NCBI RefSeq assembly: GCF_031844705.1
Contig: NZ_CP134609.1
Span: 1,736,001-1,800,000 of the forward strand
Source of the DNA: Streptomyces sp. ITFR-16
GTDB taxonomy: Bacteria > Actinomycetota > Actinomycetes > Streptomycetales > Streptomycetaceae
Length of the DNA: 64,000 bases
Reading direction: 5' to 3'
The position numbers and the translations under genes are program-made. The notes below the pieces were generated by a model, which worked only from the letters and a program-made list of their open reading frames with translations, was not told the origin of the DNA and did no database searches. Of this stretch, positions 8,333-17,000 are shown piece by piece; within the stretch, counting starts at the first letter, position 1, and each line of letters opens with the position of its first letter.

Positions 8333-8785
8333 ATGTCCCGCACCGCCAGCCCGACCGCGCAGGACTTCGTGCCCTTCGCCACCGCCGCGCTCGACTTCCA
8401 CCGGGCCCTCAACATCCCGGGCGGCCCGCTGGTCACCACCCGGGCCGAGCTGGACGCCCTGCACGCCCACCTCGTCGCGCTGTACGGGCTGCTCGACGCC
8501 CACACCGGTCGCACCGGGCAGCTCGTCGCGGTCGAGGGCGACCAGCTCCGTACCGCCCGCACCCGCATCTGGCAGGCCGCCGAGCACCTCCACGCCGCCT
8601 ACCACGCGGCGCCCCGGCCGGACTCCGGCGAGATCCCCGCACCGGAGGCGTGCCAGGCCGGCCTTCCGGAGGGAGCACCGGAACTGACCATCTGCCAACG
8701 CCACCAGCGCACCGCTCATCTCGTCCGGCGGCGCACCACCCCGGCCGACCTGCACGCCCCGTTCACCGGCCTCGTCCGCCGCTGA
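8333..8785 (+). CDS. DUF6238-like small protein in the VirB4 operon
   Basis: 150 aa, mostly helical, with no membrane segment. Characteristic stretches are DFVPFATAALDFHRALN and AELDALHAHLVALYGLL, with a C-terminal ICQRHQRTAHLVRRRTTP. It lies between the SCO6880-type and VirB4-like genes with short gaps (25 bp on each side) and is co-transcribed. The position and sequence match the DUF6238 family known from actinobacterial conjugative elements. Its biochemical role is not known. Confidence 0.7.
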   Translation: MSRTASPTAQDFVPFATAALDFHRALNIPGGPLVTTRAELDALHAHLVALYGLLDAHTGRTGQLVAVEGDQLRTARTRIWQAAEHLHAAYHAAPRPDSGEIPAPEACQAGLPEGAPELTICQRHQRTAHLVRRRTTPADLHAPFTGLVRR

Positions 8786-8810
8786 CCCACCCCTCATCTG
8801 GAGAACGCTC

Positions 8811-10316
8811 ATGCCCCGTACCCGCGCCAGCGCCTCCCCTCTGTTCGTGCCCCGTAAGACGACGCGCGGCGAGCAGCGGGCCGCCCGAGCCGGTTTCACC
8901 GAAGCCCGCCGCCAGGCGCGCCTCGCCGGAAACCCGCCCAAGCACCGCGCCGAGCAGACCCTCGACCCGGATCTGCGGCCCACCTACCCGCTCGCCGGTC
9001 GCCCCGGTCCGGCCTCCGCCCGCGGCGGCAAGCTCGCCCTGCCCGCCCACCGGATGACCACCGCCACAGCCAGCGGCGCGTACCCGTTCGTGGCCGAGGG
9101 CGGCCTGGGCGCCGAAGGGGTGTTCATCGGCCGCGATGTGCACGCGGAGGCGGCCTTCTGCTTCGACCCGTTCTCGCTCTACAACAGCGGCAGGGTGGAG
9201 GGCTTCACCAACCCCAACGCGGTCCTGGCCGGGATCATCGGCATGGGCAAGTCGGCGCTGGCGAAGTCGATCGCCACCCGGTCGATCGCCCACGGCTACC
9301 GGATCTACATCCCCTGCGATCCCAAGGGAGAGTGGACCGGCGTTTCGCAGGCCCTCGGCGGCTACAGCATCGCCCTGGGCCCGGGGCTCCCTGGACGGTT
9401 GAACCCGCTGGACGCTCCGGCCCGCCCCGCCTCCGTGAGCGAGGAGGACTGGTTCACGGAGGTTCGCAAGCGCCGTCTGCTGCTGCTGGCCAGCCTCGCC
9501 CGCACCGTGCTGAAGCGCGACCTGCTGCCGATGGAGCACACCGCCCTCGACCTGGCCCTGGACCTGGTCGTCGCTGACGCCGCCGCCCGGGGCACGGTGC
9601 CGCTGCTCGGCGAGATCGCCCACGTACTCGGCTCCCCCGAACGCCTCGACCAGGCCCTCGGCCACCAGGCGGGGCACCTCGGTTCAGCCGCCCAGGACCT
9701 CGCCCATGCCCTGCGACGTCTCGTGCACGGCGACTTGAGCGGCATGTTCGACGCGCCGAGCACCGTTTCGTTCGACCCGACCACACCGATGCTGTCCATC
9801 GATCTCTCCCGTCTCGGCGGCTCCGGTGACGACACGGCACTGGTGCTCGCGATGACGTGCGCGAGCGCGTGGATGGAGTCAGCCCTCAGTGATCCCGATG
9901 GTGGTCGGCGCTGGGTGATCTACGACGAGGCGTGGCGGCTGATGCGGCACGTCGGGCTGCTGGAGCGGATGCAGAGCCAGTGGAAGCTCTCCCGAGGGCT
10001 GGGCATCGCGAACCTGATGGTGATCCACCGGCTCAGCGACTTGCTCTCGGCGGGCGACGCCGGCTCGCGCGGCCGGGTCCTGGCCGAGGGGCTCCTCGCG
10101 GACTGCAGCACGCGCATCATCTACCGCCAAGAGCCCGACCAGCTCGCCGCCGCTGCATCTCTGCTCGGCCTGACCGGCGTCGAGACCCAGGCGGTGTCCG
10201 CCCTGACCAAGGGCCGAGGTCTGTGGAAGGTCGCCGGCCGCTCGTTCATCACCCAGCACATCCTCCATCCGGCAGAGCGGGAGCTGTTCGACACAGACGC
10301 CCGTATGGCCGCCTAG
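8811..10316 (+). CDS. VirB4/TraC-like transfer ATPase
   Basis: 501 aa. Walker A is GIIGMGKSAL at residues 141-150 and Walker B is RWVIYDEAW at about 364-372, with GLGIANLMVIHRLSDL downstream, the usual VirB4/TrbE signature that couples ATP use to substrate transfer and pilus assembly. The basic N-terminus replaces the membrane-proximal half found in classical VirB4; that half is supplied by the gene at 6841. An ATG at 8811 follows CTGGAGAACGCTC. The gene appears complete. Confidence 0.92.
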   Translation: MPRTRASASPLFVPRKTTRGEQRAARAGFTEARRQARLAGNPPKHRAEQTLDPDLRPTYPLAGRPGPASARGGKLALPAHRMTTATASGAYPFVAEGGLGAEGVFIGRDVHAEAAFCFDPFSLYNSGRVEGFTNPNAVLAGIIGMGKSALAKSIATRSIAHGYRIYIPCDPKGEWTGVSQALGGYSIALGPGLPGRLNPLDAPARPASVSEEDWFTEVRKRRLLLLASLARTVLKRDLLPMEHTALDLALDLVVADAAARGTVPLLGEIAHVLGSPERLDQALGHQAGHLGSAAQDLAHALRRLVHGDLSGMFDAPSTVSFDPTTPMLSIDLSRLGGSGDDTALVLAMTCASAWMESALSDPDGGRRWVIYDEAWRLMRHVGLLERMQSQWKLSRGLGIANLMVIHRLSDLLSAGDAGSRGRVLAEGLLADCSTRIIYRQEPDQLAAAASLLGLTGVETQAVSALTKGRGLWKVAGRSFITQHILHPAERELFDTDARMAA

Positions 10317-10348
10317 CCCAACGACCAGCACAGCAAAGGGAATCGATC

Positions 10349-11044
10349 ATGTCTGCTTCTTCCACCCCTTCCTCCGGTGACAACCCGCCGTGGCAGGCCA
10401 CCGACCCTTTGGCGTGGCGACGGCACCTCCCGGCACTGACCTCGGCCGCCGCCGGGATCAACGAGGCGTGCGACGCCTGGGACGCGATTTCGGACTCGCT
10501 CTGCGACGCGGACGGCTGGCCGCTGGACGACAAGGCCTACGGGGACGGGAAGGCCAAGCGGGACGCCGAAGCGTGGAAGCACGCCGAGGTGTTCCTCGAC
10601 CACGGACCCGAGGTGCTGGCCGGGGTCCGCGCCGCCGCCAACGGCCCCGACTACGTCGAGGGGCCGATCAGTGACGACCTCCGTCGGATACGCGGGATCG
10701 ACACCATCCTGTTCCAGGCGGCGGAGCTGCGGCACGAATGGGACGGCGTCATGGCGCTTATGGACGGTTCGCAGCCGAGCGTGCTCCACCTCTACCAGGA
10801 GCGTGCCGAGGAGCACCGCAACACCGAAGGCTGGCACTACTCACACGAACTGGGTTCCAAGGGACCGGCGTTGGTGCGCGTCGGCGAATACCTAGCTCAC
10901 CGGGCGGACACCGAACGGCCGGCGCAGACCGAGCGGGCTCGCGTCGCCCTGACCCGCTCGACGCACAACACCGCTGCCGTACCACCTGCTTCGACCCAGG
11001 TCCCGCCGGCATCGCACCCGCCGGCTCCCTGTCGCTCGCGGTGA
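10349..11044 (+). CDS. accessory protein of unknown function, transfer operon
   Basis: 231 aa, not recognised. An acidic helical core (residues about 20-175, for example EACDAWDAISDSLCDADGWPLDD and RRIRGIDTILFQAAELRHEWDGV) is followed by a disordered tail that begins RARVALTRSTHNTAA and ends PPAPCRSR. The tail is one of a recurrent type seen on many proteins of this operon (see findings). The start ATG follows AAAGGGAATC. No membrane segment or catalytic motif is visible. Confidence 0.75.
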   Translation: MSASSTPSSGDNPPWQATDPLAWRRHLPALTSAAAGINEACDAWDAISDSLCDADGWPLDDKAYGDGKAKRDAEAWKHAEVFLDHGPEVLAGVRAAANGPDYVEGPISDDLRRIRGIDTILFQAAELRHEWDGVMALMDGSQPSVLHLYQERAEEHRNTEGWHYSHELGSKGPALVRVGEYLAHRADTERPAQTERARVALTRSTHNTAAVPPASTQVPPASHPPAPCRSR

Positions 11045-11173
11045 TCCCTAGCACGCAGTCACGGCAGCGCCAAACTGCCCGATCACCGGATCCTCATGGA
11101 CCACCGCATTCCTTCAAGCTCCACGCCCCGTCGGCTCCCGCCGTGCGGCGGGGCGTTCGCAACGGAGAACTCC

Positions 11174-11737
11174 ATGCACCACAAAACCTCGCCCCCGACC
11201 GCCACGTCCGATCCGCGTCGCCTTCAGGCTGCCCTCTGTTCCGCGCTCGGGCAGCGCGGCCTGGAGGGCACCGTCGAGTACGGCCTCAGCGACTACATCG
11301 TCCACGCCGAGCTTCCCGACGGCAGTTCGCTGATCATCTCGCCGCCGCAGGAGCCACCCTCCGAGTACCCCGAGTCCCCGGAAAGCTGGATGGTCACCCG
11401 CCACCGGTCCGCCGAGCCCGCCGTCTACGAGGTGATCTACGACTCCGAGCCGGACAGTCCGCATGCGCGCCACGGCGGCAGCGTGCCGGACCTCCTCTCC
11501 GCTGTCGACGCCCGCCTGGACCAGCTTGGCGTACCACCACGCCAGGAGCAGGAACGTTCCGGCAAGGCGCGCGCCGCCACCGTGCTCCCGCCCGACTCCG
11601 CTCCATCCCGGGCGAGTATCGCTCTCGCCTCTTCGCCGTCGGTCGGCCAGCTCGTGCTCCCGACCGGTCCGCCGCCGGAGTCTTCCACGCGGGCCGCGCC
11701 GCCGGCGGCCAGTTCCTCATCCGCCCCCCGGCTCTGA
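11174..11737 (+). CDS. accessory protein of unknown function with disordered tail
   Basis: 187 aa. The N-terminal 115 residues look folded (LQAALCSALGQRGLEGTVEYGL, VHAELPDGSSLIISPPQE, SWMVTRHRS, VYEVIYDSEPDS), then a Pro/Ser/Ala-rich tail of about 70 residues ends APRL. The ATG at 11174 is chosen because GGAGAACTCC directly precedes it; an in-frame ATG at 11096 has no site. Nothing identifies its role. Confidence 0.65.
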   Translation: MHHKTSPPTATSDPRRLQAALCSALGQRGLEGTVEYGLSDYIVHAELPDGSSLIISPPQEPPSEYPESPESWMVTRHRSAEPAVYEVIYDSEPDSPHARHGGSVPDLLSAVDARLDQLGVPPRQEQERSGKARAATVLPPDSAPSRASIALASSPSVGQLVLPTGPPPESSTRAAPPAASSSSAPRL

Positions 11738-11834
11738 CCGACCGCGATCCAGGAGTCCTCCGTGCACCGCACCCGCAGAACTGATCCGCCCGTCGCCCGC
11801 ACCTGTAACCGCACCCGCCTCGGATGGATCTGCC

Positions 11835-12599
11835 ATGCCCAGCCACTACGACGTGCTGCCCGACCTGGCCTTCGGCCACCACCCCGCCCACGGCATCGTC
11901 GCCGCGAACCCGAAGAACCTCGCGGCCAGCACCTGGATGCTCAAGGGATTCGACTTCCATCCCGTCCCCGACCAGCCGACGTTGTACGCGCTGGCCGACC
12001 AGAACCGTGACGGACACGGCCGTACGAGCCGGGCCATCGAGCTGCTGCGCAAGGCCGGCTACCAGGTCGATGTGGACATCGCACTTGACCCTGCACTGGC
12101 GCCCGAAACGGCACAGGTACGCGACCGCGGTCCGCTCGGTGAACCAGACGTCGCCTTCGCCGATCACCCGCAGATCGGCATCGTCGCAGCCCTCGACGAC
12201 CGTGTCTCCGGCCTCAGCGGGCTCGCGCTGGTGGAGGACGGCTGGCGGCACAACTCGAGCCTGGACATCTACACGCTCCCCGCGACCACCGATCGCGTCG
12301 AGGCGCTGGGGAAAGTCGCCGACGCCACGGTGGCCCTGCACCGTTCGGGGCTCCAGGTCGCAGTGCAGCCCCGCCTCGCTCGAGAGGTGACGGCTCGGCC
12401 CCGCCCTGCTGCCACGTCGGCGGTCGGCCGTGAGCGCGGCCGTGGTCCCGCTCACGCGTCTCCGTTGAGCGCCGCCGCGCTCGCCGCCAGCCCGGCCCGT
12501 GCCGGTCTACGGGGCAGGGCGCCGGTCCCCGCCGCCGCCGTCACCACACCGCCGGTCCGGCCGGTTGACCCTCGCATCGCGTACTCCCGCGACCGCTGA
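11835..12599 (+). CDS. accessory protein with an internally duplicated domain
   Basis: 254 aa. Two repeats of about 75 residues are visible: LAFGHHPAHGIVAANPKN through LLRKAGYQVDVD, and VAFADHPQIGIVAALDDR through LHRSGLQVAVQP. Each ends in a helix plus beta strand, suggesting a tandem small alpha/beta domain. A basic disordered tail follows. A GTG-started ORF with its own GGAG site (11762) overlaps the start, which may couple translation. Function unknown; the duplication may give two binding sites. Confidence 0.7.
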   Translation: MPSHYDVLPDLAFGHHPAHGIVAANPKNLAASTWMLKGFDFHPVPDQPTLYALADQNRDGHGRTSRAIELLRKAGYQVDVDIALDPALAPETAQVRDRGPLGEPDVAFADHPQIGIVAALDDRVSGLSGLALVEDGWRHNSSLDIYTLPATTDRVEALGKVADATVALHRSGLQVAVQPRLAREVTARPRPAATSAVGRERGRGPAHASPLSAAALAASPARAGLRGRAPVPAAAVTTPPVRPVDPRIAYSRDR

Positions 12600-12624
12600 T
12601 CCAACTCCTCAAGGAGGCCCTTCC

Positions 12625-12891
12625 ATGGCCGTGAAGACGATCTGGCCTATCGACCACACCTTCTTGGGACAGCTCCGATCCGTCTCATGGCGTGTCACTC
12701 GGTCTGATGAGTGGGCCCGTGCGCCCATTGGCCTGCTGCAATCTCTCGTGTCCCGCGTTGTCTCACAGGGAGATGGACATGCTCCGGACGGACCTCCGGC
12801 ACAGCTGGCGCCACGACCAAAGTCCCACCGCGGGTGCTTACTCAAACAGGCCCGCCGCTGTCGGTGGGTCCTCATACCCTCAAGTACGTGA
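12625..12891 (+). pseudogene. probable truncated transfer-operon gene at the left edge of an insertion
   Basis: An excellent AAGGAGG site precedes an ATG whose product starts MAVKTIWPIDHTFLGQ. After about 15-30 codons the third-position G/C bias of the operon is lost, and the frame ends at 12891, overlapping the HNH gene start. This fits an original operon gene whose 3' part was replaced when the HNH-HEPN segment came in. The rest of the gene was not found on the right side. Confidence 0.4.
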
Positions 12892-13781
12892 GTGACTTCA
12901 GCCCCACCCCGAGGCTCTGCAAGGTGCTGTTCGGACGCGCATCCCACTGCGCCTACCCGGAGTGCGAGGAAGTGCTCATCGAGGAGCATCGTGAGCAGAT
13001 CAGCGTCAACGTGGAGATCGCGCACATCCGCGCGGAAAAGCCCGGCGGCGCGAGGTACGACCCCGCTTTCGAAGGCAAGCGGGGAAACGCGGAAGATAAC
13101 CTGCTTCTGCTGTGCACCAAGCACCACAAGTGGGTGGACGACTTCGAGGACGACTACCCCGCCGAGGAGCTACTTGCCTGGAAGGCCGAGCAAGTGGCTC
13201 AGGGGCGGCGTGGCGGCCTCACCGAGAACCAGGTCGAGCAGATTTTCCTGGCCTTCACGACGCCGAGGGCAGAGGTAGAGGTCGTAGGCATCATCCGGGC
13301 CCGCGGCGAGAACGTCGTATCCAAGATCGAAAATCTCAAGAGCCTCAAGCTCCTCAGCGATCGCATGGAGGAGCAGTTCCTTGGAGTGCGCGTCTCGAAC
13401 GTGGGAGCTCTCGGCTTCGGTGTCGATGGCGTTGGCCTTGAGATCGATATCGACGGGCCCGGTCCGATGGTGTACCTGTTTCCGGCGGAACACATCCTTC
13501 ACAGGCCGCTTAGGCGTCTGGAGCCGCAGGCGAATAGCGTCTGGCTCGCGAACCCCCTCAGCGTCGGCACAGGCATCCGCCTTGAAGGAATCCCGAAAGG
13601 GTATGTACCTCTACGATTCCGTGCGTTTGCGGACTTGGGGTCGGGCAGTCGAACGCTGGGTGCATGGGTGTCGGCTGTACACCTGCCGATCTGGGAGGCC
13701 CACGTCACGCAGAAGTGGCTTGACGACTTTGCCGTGCTCGGCAGGCGGGCGCGTGACCAGATGGGCGGGGGCGCTCGGTGA
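12888..13781 (+). CDS. HNH endonuclease of a probable defence pair
   Basis: 297 aa. The HNH domain occupies residues of about 12-105: CAYPECEE (zinc-type Cys pair), IAHIRAEKPGG, then NAEDNLLLLCTKHHKWVDD, giving the His-Asn-His pattern. About 190 further residues, beta-rich, follow and may be a sensor or DNA-binding part. The GTG at 12888 is chosen because homology starts after it. Codon use has less G/C in third position than the flanking transfer genes, pointing to recent gain. The HEPN gene lies 227 bp downstream on the same strand; the two probably form one system. Confidence 0.8.
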   Translation: MSDFSPTPRLCKVLFGRASHCAYPECEEVLIEEHREQISVNVEIAHIRAEKPGGARYDPAFEGKRGNAEDNLLLLCTKHHKWVDDFEDDYPAEELLAWKAEQVAQGRRGGLTENQVEQIFLAFTTPRAEVEVVGIIRARGENVVSKIENLKSLKLLSDRMEEQFLGVRVSNVGALGFGVDGVGLEIDIDGPGPMVYLFPAEHILHRPLRRLEPQANSVWLANPLSVGTGIRLEGIPKGYVPLRFRAFADLGSGSRTLGAWVSAVHLPIWEAHVTQKWLDDFAVLGRRARDQMGGGAR

Positions 13782-14008
13782 GCAATGAAGAGGCACCACC
13801 CGAAGGACCTCGATCCGCCGCATGCTCGGCCCGGCGGTGTCGGCAACCCTGGCAGCTGCCGGCGGGTGATCGTGCTGCCATGCGGGGCTCGTCTATCCGC
13901 GCGAGGCGATGTGAGCGTTCACTTCATTCGTTCCGGGAAACACATGGACGATCAGCAGGCCGAGGGGCACTCTGATCAACATCACAACTGAGACCCCGGA
14001 GAGCACAC
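13782..14008 (+). other. gap between HNH and HEPN genes, no firm gene
   Basis: 227 bp. Short frames start at 13778 (GTG overlapping the HNH stop, 65 aa) and 13785 (ATG, 68 aa), but neither has a family feature or codon bias. The 13778 frame begins MSNEEAPPEGPR and could be a small coupled gene; I cannot support it further. Confidence 0.3.
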
Positions 14009-14767
14009 ATGGGCGCGCCCCCGAAGCTGACGGCACGTGAAGCGTTCGACCTCAATCTCGAAGACGCTGAGATCCTGGTAGACCTTGCCAAGACCCTTGT
14101 CAATAACCGGCAGCGCAGGATGCGACGTGAGAAGCGGGAAAGACTCGGCGACGCTCTCTCCCTGCCGCAGAAGTACTGGGATGAGCTGGAGTGCCTGGAG
14201 AACGACCGGGTTTTCGTGACCTTCAAGCCAGGCCATGCCACTTTGCGAGAGAAGCTCCAGGAACCTAACCTCAGGCCTCTCCTGAGGCAGGCCCTCGTGG
14301 CCGCCTGCGCGGCCATAGAGACCTTCTGCGCAGACCGAGTCATGGAGCGCTACAGCACTGCCATTGCCTCCACCCCACCTCCAGGGGGGTTGCTTGAGCT
14401 GTCTATGACAGTGGGGGATTACCTCGCGATCCAGGAGAAGTACGAGAAACGAGGCTGGGGGCTTCGACAAGTCGTTGAAATGGAGATCCGGATGCGGGCC
14501 AGCCCCGCGCCTGCCCAGATCGGTCAGTTGTTCAGTCTCGTGGGCGAGAAGAAGCTCATGACCCGTGTCGACAAGCGGCGCAAGGTCGCTGTCAACGAGT
14601 CCACAACAGAGTTGGACCGGATTGTGGCTCGCCGCAACCTGATCGCCCACACCGGCGACCGCAGCGGACGCGGGCGCGCGACGATCACCGTCGACGAGGT
14701 CGAAGCAGATCTGGCAACGATCGTGTCGATTATCGATGCCCTAGATCACGAGACCAAGCCCTCCTGA
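14009..14767 (+). CDS. HEPN-domain protein (putative RNase) paired with the HNH gene
   Basis: 252 aa, all-helical. The C-terminal part has ELDRIVARRNLIAHTGDR, containing the R-N-x-x-x-H signature of HEPN ribonucleases, followed by a helix-forming TITVDEVEADLATIVSIIDAL. The layout resembles the MAE_28990/RiboL-PSP-HEPN families found in toxin and phage-defence operons. A GGAG site precedes the ATG. A strong terminator follows. Known HEPN nucleases cut RNA on activation; the trigger here is unknown but may depend on the HNH partner. Confidence 0.75.
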   Translation: MGAPPKLTAREAFDLNLEDAEILVDLAKTLVNNRQRRMRREKRERLGDALSLPQKYWDELECLENDRVFVTFKPGHATLREKLQEPNLRPLLRQALVAACAAIETFCADRVMERYSTAIASTPPPGGLLELSMTVGDYLAIQEKYEKRGWGLRQVVEMEIRMRASPAPAQIGQLFSLVGEKKLMTRVDKRRKVAVNESTTELDRIVARRNLIAHTGDRSGRGRATITVDEVEADLATIVSIIDALDHETKPS

Positions 14768-14780
14768 CCACTCAGAGGAT

Positions 14781-14821
14781 GCGGCCGTCGGCTCAGCCGA
14801 TTCGTCGATGCCGACGGCCGC
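14781..14821 (+). terminator. terminator after the HEPN gene
   Basis: Perfect 12-bp stem GCGGCCGTCGGC / GCCGACGGCCGC with a 17-nt loop, 14 bp after the HEPN stop. It marks the right side of the HNH-HEPN segment. Confidence 0.75.
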
Positions 14822-14843
14822 GCCTTGCTGGCTCCTGAGACGA

Positions 14844-15326
14844 GTGAATCGCGAAAATCACGCCTGCGGTCACCATGCCGACCGCGACTTGTCCAACCAA
14901 ATGGCCGACGGTCGCGCAGGCTTCGCCGAGTGGCTCGCCAGGCAGGAGTGCACGGACTGCTGGCGCGCCTCGAACGAGGGCGACGAGCAGGACAAGGCCG
15001 CCTGGCTCAAGGCGAAGCGCGCCGAGGAGCAGACGGCGTCCGAAGCCTGGTCCGAGCAGTACCGGATGCCTCCCCTGGAGGGGACCGAGCGGGCCGTTCC
15101 CTGGGGCGTGCGCTGTCGTCACCAGATCCTGACCAACGCCTACACCGCGCTGGTCACCGAAGGCACGACCAGCGCAGCGGAGTGGGCGGAGATCGAGGAG
15201 AACGCTCGTACGGTGACCCGTGCCGGGTGGTGGATAGACCAGAGGTCGTCCGAGCCCGAGGACCTCGCCGAACTGCTCATGGCCGCCACCGGGGCCGACC
15301 GGCCGACAGAGAATCCCTTCTTCTGA
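14844..15326 (+). CDS. accessory protein with a possible zinc site
   Basis: 160 aa, not recognised. The N-terminus MNRENHACGHHADRDL followed by ARQECTDCW gives a Cys/His cluster (C-x-H-H ... C-x-x-C) that could bind zinc. The rest is acidic and helical (WLKAKRAEEQTASEAWSEQY; EWAEIEENARTVTRAGWWID). The GTG at 14844 is preferred because the Cys/His motif starts right after it; an ATG frame opening at 14808 lies inside the terminator loop region. Probably a native transfer-operon gene resuming after the insertion. Confidence 0.65.
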   Translation: MNRENHACGHHADRDLSNQMADGRAGFAEWLARQECTDCWRASNEGDEQDKAAWLKAKRAEEQTASEAWSEQYRMPPLEGTERAVPWGVRCRHQILTNAYTALVTEGTTSAAEWAEIEENARTVTRAGWWIDQRSSEPEDLAELLMAATGADRPTENPFF

Positions 15327-15382
15327 ACGACCGGGTGCCCTGCTGCGGCGGGGCGCCCGGCTGACCGCCGCCGTGCGGCCTC

Positions 15383-15430
15383 TACCAGCGATTCCCGGCC
15401 GGACCAAACCCCGGATTTGCCGGACGCTCT
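15383..15430 (+). promoter_or_regulatory. dispersed upstream element, copy 1 of the plus arm
   Basis: Contains GATTCCCGGCCGGACCAAAC and, after it, GGATTTGCCGGACGCTCT. About 80% of this stretch is repeated at 21533-21582, also about 80-95 bp before a gene start. Related copies lie at 1.15-1.22 kb. Likely a promoter or operator; no experiment is implied by the sequence. Confidence 0.45.
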
Positions 15431-15484
15431 GCCCACTGGCCCACCTCCAACGGGTCCTTCGCTCCCTCTGCCCCGGAGACTTCC

Positions 15485-16210
15485 GTGCCTACCTCGATCA
15501 CCATCACGTCCGAGTTCAGCGGCAGCGTCGTTGCCAAGGGCGCTACTGATGACCTCTCCGCGCAGCTCCTCCGTCACGCCGGTTTCAAGCAGATCGACGA
15601 CTGGCACGGCCGACGCCATCGCCTGCCCACCACCACTCCGCTCGCCGACCAGGTCGCCATCGCCAGCCATGCGGCCGAGATGCTTCGAGCCGCTCGCTAT
15701 GACGTCACCCTTCCGCCGTCCCTCGACACGGCCCGGATGAGCCCTCCGGTGCATGCGCTGGGGCCCTACGCCGCCGGAGCTGAACTCCTCAGCATCACGG
15801 ACCAGATCCGTGCGGCCGAAGACGGAGCCAGCCTTCAGCGGGCAGTCGACCACCTCCTTCACCCCGAGCACGGTGCGCTGGAGCGTGTCCGGGAGGCGCT
15901 GGAAGCAGCGGGAGAACAGGTCAACGACCTGGACGACGACGCGTATGCGCTCGCCGACCGGTTCGGCTTCGCCTCAGAGTTCGTCAGCTCGGCCCAGTCC
16001 GAACTCGTCGACTCCGAGGCCGAGCTACGCCGCGTCGGCGACGCTTCGACGAGCTACTCCCCAGCACGGACCGTCCGTGATCACCGTGGTGCCGCTCTCG
16101 CCACTTCTCCTGCGGCGAACCAGGCCAAGGTCTCCTCGGCGTCCAGTTCCCAGACGGCGCCTTGCTCTGCGACGGGTCACCCACCGCGCGCCTCAACCCC
16201 CCGACGGTGA
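15485..16210 (+). CDS. accessory protein of unknown function
   Basis: 241 aa. The folded part (about residues 1-185) has SITITSEFSGSVVAKGAT, DWHGRRHRLPTTTPL and an acidic helical stretch NDLDDDAYALADRFGFASEF. It ends in a disordered tail closing RASTPRR. The GTG start follows CGGAGACTTCC. From about 16110 to 16323 the minus-one frame has much stronger G/C third-position bias and reads VQFPDGALLCDG and NPPTVTPAALSAVGLQYV, so a one-base deletion near 16100-16150 may have replaced the true C-terminus. Confidence 0.65.
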   Translation: MPTSITITSEFSGSVVAKGATDDLSAQLLRHAGFKQIDDWHGRRHRLPTTTPLADQVAIASHAAEMLRAARYDVTLPPSLDTARMSPPVHALGPYAAGAELLSITDQIRAAEDGASLQRAVDHLLHPEHGALERVREALEAAGEQVNDLDDDAYALADRFGFASEFVSSAQSELVDSEAELRRVGDASTSYSPARTVRDHRGAALATSPAANQAKVSSASSSQTAPCSATGHPPRASTPRR

Positions 16211-16301
16211 CCCCGGCCGCCCTCTCCGCCGTCGGCCTCCAGTACGTCGCGCGCCCCCGCTCGACTCACCCGTCAAGGACCACTCACCCGAAGAGGCAAA
16301 C

Positions 16302-16967
16302 GTGCCCGAGTACTACTCCAGCATAAGCGAGGCCGTCGGTGCGGCCATGCAGCACAACATCCGGCTCGCCCACCGCAGCGTGGCACCGGGCTCCGACAAG
16401 CCGCTGCAGGTCAGGCACCTGCCCAGCGCTTCCGCCGATCCGTACTCGGTTCGCGGGATGATTTCTCGCCTCCACGAGGACGCCTCGCCCGATGAGGTGG
16501 CGGGCATCATCGAGGAGGTCAACGGCGCACTGGTCGGGGCTCTGCCCGAGCTGACCGAACTCGTCGCCTCTGCCGCCGACTGGACTCGCGCCCGTCTTGA
16601 CTTCGACGACCCGCATCAGCATCCGACTTTCGAGACGTGGACCCGACTGGCAGCCGCGTACGGGATGCTCCAGGACATCCGTGAGCAGTTGGAAGTCGCC
16701 GAGGACGGTCTCGCTGCCTGTCCCGCAGAGCGCACGGACCCCCGGCACCACCAGATGGTCAACGTCTTGCGCAGCCGGGAGTTGCTCGACGATGTCCTCG
16801 GTGCCGAGGCTGCTCCTGTGCCGTCCGCTGCCCAGAACGTCGATTCAGACCGGCAGCGGGCGGCCCGCGCCTCCTCGCCGCGCGCCGGAACATCGCCGTC
16901 GACCGGCAGTCCGCCAGCCACCGCAGCACCTCCGCCCGCGCCTCGTTCTGCCGGCCGACCCCGCTGA
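16302..16967 (+). CDS. accessory protein of unknown function
   Basis: 221 aa, helical. Core stretches are VRGMISRLHEDASPDEVAG, EVNGALVGALPELTELVAS and AAYGMLQDIREQLEVAEDGL. The tail starts RQRAARASSPRAGTS and ends PRSAGRPR, matching the recurrent C-terminal pattern of this operon. The GTG at 16302 is preceded by GAAGAGGC. No known domain is recognised. Confidence 0.65.
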   Translation: MPEYYSSISEAVGAAMQHNIRLAHRSVAPGSDKPLQVRHLPSASADPYSVRGMISRLHEDASPDEVAGIIEEVNGALVGALPELTELVASAADWTRARLDFDDPHQHPTFETWTRLAAAYGMLQDIREQLEVAEDGLAACPAERTDPRHHQMVNVLRSRELLDDVLGAEAAPVPSAAQNVDSDRQRAARASSPRAGTSPSTGSPPATAAPPPAPRSAGRPR

Positions 16968-17000
16968 AACGTTCCGCCTCAGACGTCCAGGAGTACCCCC

